Shown here: piece after piece, positions 1 through 8,377 of the stretch
Layout of the letters: each line of letters starts with the position of its first letter
Position numbering within the stretch: the first letter of the stretch is position 1
Assembly (NCBI GenBank): GCA_943787265.1
Contig: CALSLT010000042.1
Coordinates: 1 to 64,000, forward strand
Reading direction: 5' to 3'
DNA length: 64,000 nt
Source of the DNA: an uncultured Planctomycetaceae bacterium
GTDB lineage: Bacteria; Planctomycetota; Planctomycetia; Planctomycetales; Planctomycetaceae
The notes under the pieces: generated by a model
What the model was told of the DNA's origin: nothing
Seen by the model: only the letters and a program-made list of their open reading frames with translations
Database searches by the model: none
Program-made: the position numbers and the translations under genes

Positions 1-1
1 A

Positions 2-142
2 GGCAAAACGGTAACGGTGCCAGAAGCTTTGAAGAAAGATCTGGGAGTGCCTGAGGAACCAGCTCCTGACGACAAAACGAAAAAGAAAGCGGAACGCGCA
101 GCGCGTAAAAAGGCTCGCGAGGAAACCAAATCAAACAATTAG
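2..142 (+). CDS. C-terminal end of an unidentified protein (5' part outside window)
   Basis: An open frame enters from the left edge and ends at TAG 140-142, giving 46 residues. The visible part has a short GKTVTVPEAL segment, an acidic-proline stretch (PEEPAPDDK), then a lysine/arginine/alanine-rich tail (KKKAERAARKKAREE). The basic tail looks like a disordered or nucleic-acid/rRNA-binding extension. There are too few residues to name the family. Composition and frame openness favour a real gene end, but the product is unknown. Confidence 0.5.
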   Translation, partial: GKTVTVPEALKKDLGVPEEPAPDDKTKKKAERAARKKAREETKSNN

Positions 143-334
143 AAAAACACGGTTCCTGGTGATTGGCTTTCGCTTGAAGACGTCAAAGAGTGCCTCTTCC
201 CCGCCGGCTCAAAGGGTTCCTTGCGGCGGTCCGGTGTGTGGCGGCCGAAAGTTGAGGTGTCGGGACCGACGAAAGTGACATTGGCTTCGGCGTCATCGTG
301 AGGTTCGCTTTCGTCTTGGAAATCAGTCGTCACT

Positions 335-367
335 GGTAATGACACCGGAACCGCGATTGTTTCCGGA
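335..367 (-). promoter_or_regulatory. ECF-promoter-like motif, copy 1
   Basis: Reading the minus strand, TCCGGAAACAATCGCGG is followed by TTCCGGTGTCATTACC. This has a GGAAAC element, about 15 nt, then GTCATT, as in ECF promoters (GGAAC-type -35 and GTC-type -10). Near-identical copies occur at 3789-3821 and 7806-7838. The 45 bases after copy 1 resemble the first codons of the ECF sigma gene at 7265-7801, with its ATG changed to ACG, so this may be the dead front end of a sigma gene. The promoter role is an inference. Confidence 0.4.
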
Positions 368-418
368 ATAACATCAAAAAAGCTTCCGGATGTTCGCGCC
401 AATCGCCTTGCTCCTGCC

Positions 419-1878
419 TCATTCCTGACTCGTCGGTGCAGCGATGACAACCATTGCCAGGAGGGGCGACTCTCCTTCCACTTCGAGGCGAAGATCCTCA
501 TCGGAGTCAAAGTGAGCGTCGCTGACCCGGAATCGATGCTCTTTCCAGAAGGGTTTGTCTTTCAGTTCAAACTCGACGGTATCGCCGAGCTTCATACCGT
601 TCTTGCTTCGGTAAAACGTCCGGATCGTGCAAGTCGTATCCACTCGGAAATAGAGGGTGATTTCTACTTCTGGGATTGATCCGTGCTGAAAGCCGGGATC
701 GGTTACGTCCAAAGAGTAGCTGTTGCCTTTGGTCAAGCGAGCGGCAGGAAGACGGCGACCGTCCTGAGAGTCTTTGGCTAAACCCGAATTGGGAACGATC
801 AAGGCGTCCTCCATGCGGAGGTTGCTCTGATCCAGCTTCAATCCATACCCTTTGGGAACGGGCTGGTTGACGTCGCTTAGTACGTAGACTTTGTCGAAGC
901 GATTGTCGGCCTGGAATTCCGCGGCCGCAGAACGCAGGAATCCTTTCGCGAAATGGAGATCCTCGAAGGACACCTGACCATCGTTTTCAAAGCCGAGCAC
1001 ATGTGAAGCACAGCCCCCGGACTGCGCCGTGATCCTGGCACCGGGGCCACAATGGATGCTGTTTGCTCCCCGGTTGCTCGGACCGGTAATTGACGTGAGT
1101 TGGCAGAAAAGATGCCCGCCCTGAGCATTCCAGGTTTCATCCGACGTCCCCATCGCCAGGCTGCAGTAGAATCGGGCCTCTCCTTTGAAGCCGGGAAAAG
1201 TCTTGATGCCGTAGGTCCCGTCGCGGCCTCCGATGTGGTTGATGTTGCAGGTGGACGAGATGATGTCGAAGGTCCTTGCGCCATTCCTGAATGCGTAGCC
1301 CTGCTGGAGTTGTTCGCCACCGACCATCAGGGTCTGACCACTGGAGTTGTCAACCGTCATGAACGTGTGAGACGCATGGTTGTAGAGGCTCATCAAGACG
1401 TAGTCGTCGCATCCGTTGAGATAGATCGGCTCGAACGCTTCATTCACCCTGAACTTGAATTCCTCCAGCTCTGCCGTCTTTGGGCTGCTGGGAAGCCAGG
1501 CATTCCGCCAGAAATCGGGCTTGATGTGGCAATTCTGAATGCGTCCTCCGGAACAATGGTTCGCCCGGTAGGTACGCCGCAGGCCTCCGATGAAGGAATA
1601 CTCCACGAGGTGTTCATCGCCATTGAGCTCCAGTCCCTGGTAGGGATTCGAAGCTGAGCAGTCGATGACGTAGTTCCCGGTGCCATTGGCCCGCACCATC
1701 CAGGGGTACTTTTTGAAGCTCTTGTAATCCTGGTTCGGATAGTAGAAGCCCATACCGCGCAAGCCACTGCGATCCCCCAAGGTGAGAAAGGGCGTGCCGT
1801 TCTCTTCGCCTTCGCCGGTCTCGATGAATAGGACGCTGCCCAACTGGGCACCCCGCTTGTGCGATTGCCCAGTTGGGA
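419..1878 (-). pseudogene. 5'-truncated secreted right-handed beta-helix protein, cut by IS3 element
   Basis: The frame is open for about 485 codons from the IS end to TGA at 419-421. Short turns rich in G, N, D and aromatic residues (GRIQNCHIKPDF, GNYVIDCSA, SIHCGPGARIT) and evenly spaced hydrophobic positions fit a pectate-lyase-type beta-helix, as found in exported polysaccharide-binding or -cleaving proteins. The last 90 residues look like a separate beta-sandwich. No signal peptide or native start is present: the only upstream ATG (1885) lies inside the IS inverted repeat, so the N-terminus is missing. The sequence across the IS belongs to a different gene (sulfatase), so the front was lost by deletion rather than simple insertion. 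Family assignment is by general appearance, not a diagnostic motif. Confidence 0.6.
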
Positions 1879-1897
1879 TGGACACCTGAATTAGTTT

Positions 1898-2782
1898 TTA
1901 GACGGCAAGCTTTGCTTGGTGTTGTTCTTCGAATTCGTCAGGTGTTCGGTACCCGAGGGTCTGGTGAATTCTCTTTGAGTTGTAGAAAGTGTCGATGTAC
2001 TCGAAGACGCTGAGTCTTGCTTGAGTGATGTCCTCGAAGGTTTCGAACTTCGTCCATTCGTGCTTGAGTGACCAGAAGAAACGTTCCATGACGGCGTTGT
2101 CGTAGCAGCATCCGGTACGACTCATCGAGCAGATCATGTTGAGTGTTCTCAGAGTCTGCTGGTATTCATCGCTGGTGTATTGCGAGCCTCGATCGCTGTG
2201 GTGAAGCAGACCGTTCGTGTCAGGCTTCCGCGATTCAACAGCGTTACGAAGAGCTGAGCTGACCAACGGCGTGGCGAGACTTTCGGAAATCGCCCAACCG
2301 ACAACCTTGCGACTGAACAAGTCCAGGACAACAGCCAGATAAACCCAGCCGGTTGCCGTCGGCAGATACGTGATATCGGTCACCCACTTTCTGTTCGGAG
2401 CACCTGCTTTGAAGGACTGATTCAGAACGTTTGGTGCCGCCATCTTTGAAGGATCAGAAACCGTTGTCGTTGGCGAAAATTTCTTTGAGACTTTGCTTTT
2501 CAGTCCCATTTCCCGCATCGCCGCTGCGACTGTGTTGCGACAGACTGTTTCCAGAGAGTCATCTTCCTTGAGTCGATCAGCGATTTTGTAACTGCCATAA
2601 ATCCCGTGCGACTCGTCGTAGACCTGCTTAATTGAAGTGCGGATTCGAGCCGACCGTTGAGCCCTCAAGCCGGGCCCGGCCTTCAGCCACCTGTAGAATC
2701 CACTCGAGCTGACATTGAGAGTTCGACACATCGACGTCACTGAAAACGAGTCACGATGCTGCTTGATCCATGCGTATTTCAT
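1898..2782 (-). CDS. IS3-family transposase OrfB (DDE catalytic part)
   Basis: This 294-residue product has an N-terminal HTH_21-type region (residues 1-60, with YDESHGIYGSYKI) and an rve integrase core. The catalytic triad is visible: D136 in WVTDITY, D197 in HHSDRGSQY and E233 in NAVMERFFWSLKHE, with 35 residues between the second D and the E, as in IS3 transposases. The C-terminus IHQTLGYRTPDEFE is the family's usual end. It starts at ATG 2782, overlapping the orfA stop (ATGA), in the -1 frame. It is probably made mainly as an OrfAB fusion through the heptamer at 2812-2818. It catalyses strand cleavage and joining during transposition. Confidence 0.95.
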   Translation of the reverse strand: MKYAWIKQHRDSFSVTSMCRTLNVSSSGFYRWLKAGPGLRAQRSARIRTSIKQVYDESHGIYGSYKIADRLKEDDSLETVCRNTVAAAMREMGLKSKVSKKFSPTTTVSDPSKMAAPNVLNQSFKAGAPNRKWVTDITYLPTATGWVYLAVVLDLFSRKVVGWAISESLATPLVSSALRNAVESRKPDTNGLLHHSDRGSQYTSDEYQQTLRTLNMICSMSRTGCCYDNAVMERFFWSLKHEWTKFETFEDITQARLSVFEYIDTFYNSKRIHQTLGYRTPDEFEEQHQAKLAV

Positions 2783-3084
2783 TGTGACTCCCTCGCGAAA
2801 TACGCTGTGGCTTTTTTTAGAATTTCACGTTCCATTTCAGCTCGCTGCAGACGCTTTCTGAGATGCTTGATCTCATCCTGCAACGCAGCGGTCGAGGCGT
2901 CGTCACCACATGGTTCTGGCTCTGGAGCCAGCTTCGAGTGCCAATCCCTGAGACTCTTCGCTGCAACACCAACAGCGTCCGCTGCCGCCTTGAACGAGTA
3001 CCCCTGCTTGACCACAAGATCGACGGCGTCCCGCTTAAATTCAGCACTGAATGAACGACGTGCTCGCTTCGTTTTCTCTGACAT
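2779..3084 (-). CDS. IS3-family transposase OrfA (DNA-binding part)
   Basis: The product is 101 residues. Residues 6-52 (SFSAEFKRDAVDLV, then KAAADAVGVAAKSLRDW) form a helix-turn-helix of the HTH_Tnp_1 type that recognises the terminal repeats. Residues 66-95 form a leucine-zipper-like helix (LQDEIKHLRKRLQRAEMEREIL) used for multimerisation. Length and order match IS3 OrfA. Its last codons contain the slippery run that lets ribosomes shift into orfB. Confidence 0.94.
   Translation of the reverse strand: MSEKTKRARRSFSAEFKRDAVDLVVKQGYSFKAAADAVGVAAKSLRDWHSKLAPEPEPCGDDASTAALQDEIKHLRKRLQRAEMEREILKKATAYFARESQ
2812..2818 (-). promoter_or_regulatory. Programmed -1 frameshift heptamer (A7)
   Basis: On the minus strand orfA reads CTA AAA AAA GCC, so A-AAA-AAA sits in the exact X-XXY-YYZ phase. 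Slipping back by one continues as SHSVFREGVT and then MKYAWIKQHR of OrfB with no stop. That yields one OrfAB protein, the usual IS3-family expression strategy. Confidence 0.85.
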
Positions 3085-3138
3085 GAAAGTCTCCTGAAAG
3101 AAATCTTAGAAATCCTTCAGGTGTCCACCAGTCATGGG

Positions 3139-3621
<483 letters not shown>

Positions 3622-3675
3622 CTTCTCGCCTTGCTTTGTGTCAGTGAATTCGCCGAGCAAATGCCAGATCCCAAA

Positions 3676-3761
3676 CGTAGCCGCCTTCGCCAGAGCGTGG
3701 AATGCGTTTCGTCATTCGCGCGGTCTGCAGGACGACCGACCGTCTGGCGACGGTGGCTACG
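3676..3761. repeat. Imperfect inverted repeat (hairpin element)
   Basis: The left arm CGTAGCCGCCTTCGCCAGAG and the right arm, which reads CGTAGCCACCGTCGCCAGAC on the other strand, match at 17 of 20 positions around a spacer of roughly 45 bp. It lies in the leader between the ECF-like motif at 3789 and the truncated sulfatase. No T-tract follows either arm, so it is more like an intergenic palindromic repeat than a terminator. Confidence 0.6.
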
Positions 3762-3788
3762 CCAAACAGCGCGATTCGCGCCTTACTT

Positions 3789-3821
3789 GGTAATAACACG
3801 GCCTGCGTGATTGTTTCCGAA
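3789..3821 (-). promoter_or_regulatory. ECF-promoter-like motif, copy 2
   Basis: The minus strand reads TTCGGAAACAATCACGCA, then GGCCGTGTTATTACC. It aligns with copies 1 and 3 over 33 bp, with changes mainly in the spacer. It lies about 170 bp upstream of the truncated sulfatase start and just downstream of the GH43-like gene. It could drive the sulfatase or be a leftover of a sigma gene start. No sigma-like codons follow it here. Confidence 0.4.
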
Positions 3822-3885
3822 TTAAGTGCGATTTTTATCAACGATCACGCTTTTCGCTGCACCGATTTGGATGCGGCTTTGCCGT

Positions 3886-5325
3886 CTATTCAAATTCAAG
3901 CGTGACGCAATCCATGATCGGCTGGACTCCGTTGTCGAGGCGAGAGGTGCGGTATTCAAACGCAAAGCCCTTGCCTGCGGGCAACCTGGCAGTGTCGACT
4001 CTGGCGGGAGCCACATCGACGATGCGCGCGAATCCGGGTTTTTGAGAATAGGATTCCTTTACCGCCTGCCAATCGGTCCACTCATCGATCGTGCCGTCGC
4101 CATCCTTGTCGACTCCGGCGCGGGCCTCTACAGCATCGACCCAGGGGCCGGGGCTGACGAAGTCGGTCGCTCTCTGGATGATCACATAGAACTTGCCTTC
4201 GGCGAATCCCACACTCGGGTCAGGGTGAAAGCCTTTTCCAATTTCGCCCGACCACTGGAATTCCTTGTTCAGATCGTCGGTATGGAAACGCGCCATTCTC
4301 ATGGGCTTTTTGTGATCGGCCGAATCGTAGTCGCCGAACAAGTGATAATGACCTCCCACTTTAATGAGCGTCCAGTCTCCGTAGGCATTCTGGCTGGGTT
4401 CGTGAATCTCATATTCGAGCGGCTTGCCATTGTTCGAAGTCTTCTGGGCCGGATGAGTGTACGTCCCGGTCTTTCCGGTTGGCTTGGTTCGATGATCCAC
4501 CGCGGGCGGATGCTCCCCGTATTTGAAACCCTTGATGCCATCAGGACTCGAAACGCGTCCGGCGAGCGGCGAATCCCATCCGTTCTCGCGGGCATTGATG
4601 GGACTCCAGTCCTCGTAGATCATGTGAAACGTGCCGTCTTCATCACGAAATACACCGGCGTCAGAACCGTGAGACGGATCTGAAAAGACCTCTCCGTATT
4701 CTTTGCCCAAAACGCCATCGGTGAGATCATCATCAACGATCAGGTGCGGGTTCTCGTCATTGGGATTGTCGTAATAGAGGTAGAACTTTCCGTCAGCGTA
4801 TTCTGCCGTAGTCATGCAGCTGGACGGGCAAACCAGTCCGAGGAGCTTCCAGTCTTTCAGGTCCGTGCTATGCCAGGCGTGATAGCCTCTGGGGTGATTC
4901 TTCCTCCACTCTTGTCTGAACTTAGTGCGCTGTTGGCGGGTGAGCCCCTCTGGGTATTCCATTTGGGGCCATGTCCTGGTCGCAAAGAAGTAGTAATCGC
5001 CGGGTGCAACCGGAAGAAAAACGTAGGCGTTGCCAGCTCCCGGAGGCGTGATGTCAGCGATCGCCTCCCAGTTATCCCAGACGGGAGATTGCTCCAACAC
5101 CACCGAGCTCAACTTGCGATTCGTGGGAAAGGTTTTGACGACACTCTGGAAACTGGCTTTGTCAGCCGTGGGTTCGGCGAAGCCGTCGGCGAGCTCCACA
5201 TTTTCCGCGGCTCCCCTGGCAGCGGTCCAGTCGCCCTGGCTCTCCACCACCCAGGACTCAGCGAACGCGGGCGCTGCAGCTACGAGCAGGACAATCGAAG
5301 TGAGATAGTTTCTGAGAGCTTTCAT
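3886..5325 (-). CDS. Exported GH43-like five-bladed beta-propeller glycosidase
   Basis: The product has 479 residues beginning with a signal peptide (MKALRNYLTSIVLLVAAAPAFA). Repeated propeller-strand signatures follow: YYFFATRTWP, AWHSTDLKDWKLLG, DGKFYLYYDN, SDAGVFRDEDGTFHMIYED, GGHYHLFGDYDS and EGKFYVIIQRATD. 'H/W-S-x-D-L-x-x-W' followed by 'DGKxYLYY' is the hallmark of GH43/GH32/GH117-type propellers acting on plant or algal polysaccharides. The acidic triad cannot be assigned with certainty, though D residues in FRDEDG and the E in YEDWSPIN are candidates. The neighbours (sulfatase fragment, sialate-esterase-like gene) support a carbohydrate role. Substrate is unknown. Confidence 0.72.
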   Translation of the reverse strand: MKALRNYLTSIVLLVAAAPAFAESWVVESQGDWTAARGAAENVELADGFAEPTADKASFQSVVKTFPTNRKLSSVVLEQSPVWDNWEAIADITPPGAGNAYVFLPVAPGDYYFFATRTWPQMEYPEGLTRQQRTKFRQEWRKNHPRGYHAWHSTDLKDWKLLGLVCPSSCMTTAEYADGKFYLYYDNPNDENPHLIVDDDLTDGVLGKEYGEVFSDPSHGSDAGVFRDEDGTFHMIYEDWSPINARENGWDSPLAGRVSSPDGIKGFKYGEHPPAVDHRTKPTGKTGTYTHPAQKTSNNGKPLEYEIHEPSQNAYGDWTLIKVGGHYHLFGDYDSADHKKPMRMARFHTDDLNKEFQWSGEIGKGFHPDPSVGFAEGKFYVIIQRATDFVSPGPWVDAVEARAGVDKDGDGTIDEWTDWQAVKESYSQKPGFARIVDVAPARVDTARLPAGKGFAFEYRTSRLDNGVQPIMDCVTLEFE

Positions 5326-5400
5326 AACTCATTATCCAAACATTTCCGTGAGGGAGCCGTCGCTGGCGGCGAAAGAATCCAGTCCTGGAAGTAAGTGTCG

Positions 5401-5463
5401 TAGCGGAAGTCGTCAGGACTCGCGGCTGTGCTGTAGCGCCGAAACTCTTGACGAGTTCCGCTA
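5401..5463. repeat. Imperfect inverted repeat between divergent arms
   Basis: TAGCGGAAGTCGTCAGGACT is followed after a short loop by a sequence reading TAGCGGAACTCGTCAAGAGT on the opposite strand (16 of 20 identical). It occupies the gap between the frameshifted esterase and the GH43-like gene. The arms are long enough for a stable RNA hairpin, but there is no poly-T tail. Confidence 0.6.
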
Positions 5464-5516
5464 CCACCGAACTGGACGGTTAATTCCTGGACGATCCTTA
5501 TTATCCCAAAGGATGA

Positions 5517-6273
5517 TCAGTTCTTCGGCCTGCCGTCTTCCGCAGGTTCTTTTCCGGTCACCAATGCGTGCCCCTGCCGCGCAAAGCGTCGACCGAGAGT
5601 GATGTAGCCATCCGGCCTGTTGAAGTGAACGACGCTTTGGATCTTTCCTTTGACCTCTTTGTCATTCAGATCATCGACATCGACCCAGGCGCCGCGAGGA
5701 TCTTCATCAGCAATTTCGCGTTGTGCCTTCCGCACTGCGTCGGGCGATGGTCGCCCCAGGGCGTAGTCTCCAATGCGGCCGATGACAATGTTCATGTCGG
5801 GGCGTTCCAGGTCGCGGCGCAGTTTGGATATCAACAGCTTCAAAGCATCTTTGTATGCGAGCATGTGCGCCGCCGTTGGCGTCGCGTTCACCCTGCATCC
5901 AGCAAAAAGTGACTGAAGTCAGCCTGGGGTGTTTCTTCAGCATCTCGTGATACTGATCGAGAATCGGCTGATAAAACTCGACTTTTCCATCCCGGTGGAT
6001 CCTCGAAATATGCTTGGCATCCAGGCCCTTCTTTTCGGCGATGTCTGTCCATTCCTCCAGCCATCGGCAGATCGGCTGACCGCCCTTGGCGACCTTGATG
6101 TAAACGACCTGGTCGCCTTTGAAGAGCTTGTTGGCCTCCGGAAGGAACCCGGTTTCCGGATCCATCCCCTGCATGTTGGACTGCCCTGAGAGGATAAACA
6201 GATGAACGGGCTTGTCTTCTGCGAAGCCTGTTGAGGCGGCAAGGAGGAGAGTCAGCGCGATTACTGTTTTCAT
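5517..6273 (-). pseudogene. Frameshifted exported SGNH/sialate O-acetylesterase-like protein
   Basis: Translation from ATG 6273 gives a signal peptide (MKTVIALTLLLAASTGFA) and LFILSGQSNMQG, the block-I motif of the SASA/DUF303 esterases with the nucleophilic Ser. Residue ~130 begins the second block, FCWMQGERDAN. The frame then breaks near 5885. The remainder (HMLAYKDALKLLISKLRRDL, then the NIVIGRIGDY block and the end at 5517) is open in the next frame. Total length is 3n+1, consistent with one extra base in the GGCGGC run; removing it gives ERDANAAHMLAY. The intact product would be about 251 residues and would deacetylate sialic acid or acetylated polysaccharides. It could be genuine decay or a sequence error. 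Confidence 0.75.
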
Positions 6274-6314
6274 TGTGTCGCCTTGTTGCTGTTGATCATT
6301 TACGGAGAATCATC

Positions 6315-7256
6315 TCAATCAAGCGGCTCGAAGCTATCAACAATCTGAATTCGTACTGCATCTACGAAGTGTTCAGAAGCAGTGGCTTCAGGATCATCGT
6401 TCCCGGCGCCCAGCGAGATCACCACACTTCGGGTTCCAGATGGAATTTCGATCGTAGCGCGCAGTTTGTGCCAACCTGCTTGTCCCCCGGGTTTGGTAAC
6501 GTGGTTCCGACCGACGTGTTGCAGGACGGTATCGAAGAGCAAGTCATGATCATTCCAGATCGGACGAACTGCCTCAGGTTCCTGGCTGAAGGCGCCCAGA
6601 CGAATCTGAAATACCGATGGCTCCTGCGGGTTTGACGTGAAGAAGGAAGCCTCGACCTCGACCGTTCTAACGTGCTCTTCGCCCGGCTTTGGGTGCTCAT
6701 CCAAATCAATGAGGCAGCGGGCGTAGGTGAACTTCAACTTCGTCGGCGCATCAAATTGGCCGACTCGGGTGCCTTCCACCGCGGGCACGTCGTCGCTCTC
6801 TGCCACAGAACGCACCTCGCCGGACCATTGGTTAGCGATTATTGGAAACCGCCGCCGCAGTTTCATTTCGGGACCTTCAAAACTTTCAAAGACAACCTCG
6901 CTGCTCTCGCGCTGCGCCTGATTGACCAGCGGAATTGCGTAGGCCCAACCCAGCGAGGCGCTCAAAATCCCGACGAGCATTCCGGCGGCAACTGCGTTGA
7001 TTCGGGGCCAGCGGAAAAGTCCCTCAGACTTTGGCGGCCGGACCAACTCTTCTCCAGTAGCGGCCTTCACGGATGCGCTCTGCAACGACTGCTCAATCAA
7101 TCCGTGAACGGATGCCAGTTCCCAATAGCGTTCCCGAGCCTCACTGGATTCTTCAATCCACTGACTCAGCCGCTCGGCCTCGGCATCGCTCAATCGACCG
7201 TCAAGACAGGCGTCGATCAGAGCGTCGAGTTCGCTGTTGTTGAACGTGTCTGTCAT
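6315..7256 (-). CDS. Membrane anti-sigma factor-like protein
   Basis: I chose ATG 7256 (MTDTFNNSELDALIDACLDGRL), because the longer open frame upstream overlaps the sigma gene and has no family features. The product has 313 residues. Residues 1-60 (LDALIDACLDGRLSDAEAERLSQWIEES and ERYWELASVHGLIE) match the cytoplasmic head of planctomycete FecR/anti-sigma partners. Then comes one membrane segment (INAVAAGMLVGILSASLGWAYAI). The rest is an extracytoplasmic beta-rich domain of about 180 residues. It starts 8 bp after the ECF sigma stop, so the two are co-transcribed and probably a sigma/anti-sigma pair. The signal sensed is unknown. Confidence 0.75.
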   Translation of the reverse strand: MTDTFNNSELDALIDACLDGRLSDAEAERLSQWIEESSEARERYWELASVHGLIEQSLQSASVKAATGEELVRPPKSEGLFRWPRINAVAAGMLVGILSASLGWAYAIPLVNQAQRESSEVVFESFEGPEMKLRRRFPIIANQWSGEVRSVAESDDVPAVEGTRVGQFDAPTKLKFTYARCLIDLDEHPKPGEEHVRTVEVEASFFTSNPQEPSVFQIRLGAFSQEPEAVRPIWNDHDLLFDTVLQHVGRNHVTKPGGQAGWHKLRATIEIPSGTRSVVISLGAGNDDPEATASEHFVDAVRIQIVDSFEPLD

Positions 7257-7264
7257 CGAAACTT

Positions 7265-7801
7265 TCACCGGACCCGCTGGAGTTGAGAATTGATGCAATC
7301 CCGCAGCGCAACGCGTGCTTTTGAGAGCGCCACCCGAACCGCGGTCGACGTCATCCCGGCTGCCTCCGCCATCTCGTCCGAACTCTGTCTCCGGGAATAG
7401 CGCCGCCATAACAGATCGCGGATCTTCGGAGTCAGTTTCGCAAGGCACGCTTCGAGAGCATCCTGGATTTCGCTCAGCAGTTGAGGTGACGGAGCCTCCT
7501 CGGCCAAAGCACTGATGGCCGCCTCACTGAGCACGTTGCCCCGCTTCTTCTGGCGGTAACTCTCCAGCACTTTGAGCCGCGCAATACCGCAGGCCCACGC
7601 CACGAAATTCGTTCCCGACTCAAAGGTCGCCGCCTTCCGGGAAACCGTCAGAAACGTCTCCTGCATGACATCGTCTGCATCAGCCAGAGAAGGCTGCAGA
7701 GCCCTCACGAACGCGCGAATGGAATTCTCATGGCGCACAAAGAGCAACTGCACCTCTTCGGTGGCACTGCGAGCTTCACTTTCGTCCTCGGGATTGTTCA
7801 T
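7265..7801 (-). CDS. ECF RNA polymerase sigma factor (planctomycete/verrucomicrobial type)
   Basis: From ATG 7801 the product has 178 residues; a GTG at 7816 is an alternative. Region 2 is RHENSIRAFVRALQPSLADADDVMQETFLTV with the -10-binding FVAWACGIARLKVLE. Region 4 is LLSEIQDALEACLAKLTPKIRDLLWRRYS, followed by the helix-turn-helix SSDEMAEAAGMTSTAVRVALSKARVALRDCI. This matches the sigma-70 family often paired with FecR-like membrane proteins in Planctomycetes. It probably directs transcription of exported hydrolase genes nearby. The ECF-like motif at 7806-7838 directly abuts the start, which suggests autoregulation and a very short or absent leader. Confidence 0.9.
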   Translation of the reverse strand: MNNPEDESEARSATEEVQLLFVRHENSIRAFVRALQPSLADADDVMQETFLTVSRKAATFESGTNFVAWACGIARLKVLESYRQKKRGNVLSEAAISALAEEAPSPQLLSEIQDALEACLAKLTPKIRDLLWRRYSRRQSSDEMAEAAGMTSTAVRVALSKARVALRDCINSQLQRVR

Positions 7802-7805
7802 CACA

Positions 7806-7838
7806 TGTAATGACACAGGGGCCGCGATTGTTTCCGAA
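7806..7838 (-). promoter_or_regulatory. ECF-promoter-like motif, copy 3 (at sigma gene start)
   Basis: The minus strand reads TTCGGAAACAATCGCGG, then CCCCTGTGTCATTACA. The GGAAAC and GTCATT boxes are about 15 nt apart. The motif ends 5 bp before the ATG of the ECF sigma gene, so transcription from it would give a nearly leaderless message. Conservation with copies 1 and 2 in non-coding sequence supports a regulatory role. Confidence 0.45.
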
Positions 7839-8377
7839 AAACGTCAGGAATGCTCAAAACCGGTGCCAACGTCGGTCGGGTTCGCTGATTCTCTCGTCCA
7901 AGTATCTGGATGCGAAACAGTTAACAGGAGTTGAACTCCGTAAGTGATTTTTAGAATACAACGTACGGCATTTCGCCAATAATTAAGCTCCCGAGACTCC
8001 CGTCTGTTTGAACCCGCACAAAGGGAATCACGAAAACCGCGTAACCTCTGGCCCAGAAACGAAGAACGGCTCCCCGCCCAACTATCGAGGAGCGGTTCCA
8101 ATTCTAAGATGTCAGGGCAACAGAATTTGAACTTCTGTAGTGGCCGAACGGGTAAGCTTCGATACTTGAACAGGCAGACCGTAAGGTGGGTGAAGACGTC
8201 GTCACTCCCGAATCATTCTGCCAGGTCAGGAGCACAAACTCAGCCTTTGGACTTGCCCAAAAACAGTCCCCTGCCCAACATATTTCCGCCAAATGTGATT
8301 GTCCGGGCAACCATCCGGCTCTTCACCTTTGCGTCCTTCCTGAATCCCGCCCTGCTCTGCCCCCCGGAATACTCGCC
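7839..8377. other. Intergenic region between divergent ECF sigma and DUF1549 genes
   Basis: About 540 bp separate two divergently transcribed units. The + frame is open from 8186, but that stretch is cysteine/histidine/proline-rich with no signal peptide and reads like non-coding sequence. I see no RNA gene or repeat. Promoters for both directions presumably lie here. Confidence 0.4.

Larger units (their letters stand above)
1879..3127 (-). mobile_element. IS3-family insertion sequence, 1249 bp
   Basis: The element is bounded by perfect 12-bp terminal inverted repeats, TGGACACCTGAA (1879-1890) and TTCAGGTGTCCA (3116-3127). It contains the usual orfA/orfB pair, with orfB reached by a -1 frameshift. 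Both orfs are intact and the slippery site is present, so the element could still be active. Flanking bases are GGGA on the left and CCAG on the right, with no matching 3-4 bp target duplication. Both neighbouring genes are truncated at the element's ends. This suggests recombination between two copies, or an adjacent deletion, removed the intervening DNA. Confidence 0.93.

Noticed and set aside
1100..1657. Plus-strand open frame opposite the beta-helix remnant
   Set aside because: It is a composition-driven antisense shadow with no signal peptide or domain pattern.
2779..2818. Apparent frameshift between orfA and orfB of the IS
   Set aside because: The A7 heptamer is in the exact phase for programmed -1 slippage and the ATGA overlap is standard for IS3, so this is normal expression, not decay.
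3826..4683. Long plus-strand open frame opposite the GH43-like gene
   Set aside because: It is antisense to a gene with a clear signal peptide and propeller motifs, and it shows no motif of its own.
8186..8377. Upstream extension of the DUF1549 gene as coding
   Set aside because: The stretch has no leader character, while GTG 8378 begins an ordinary signal peptide.
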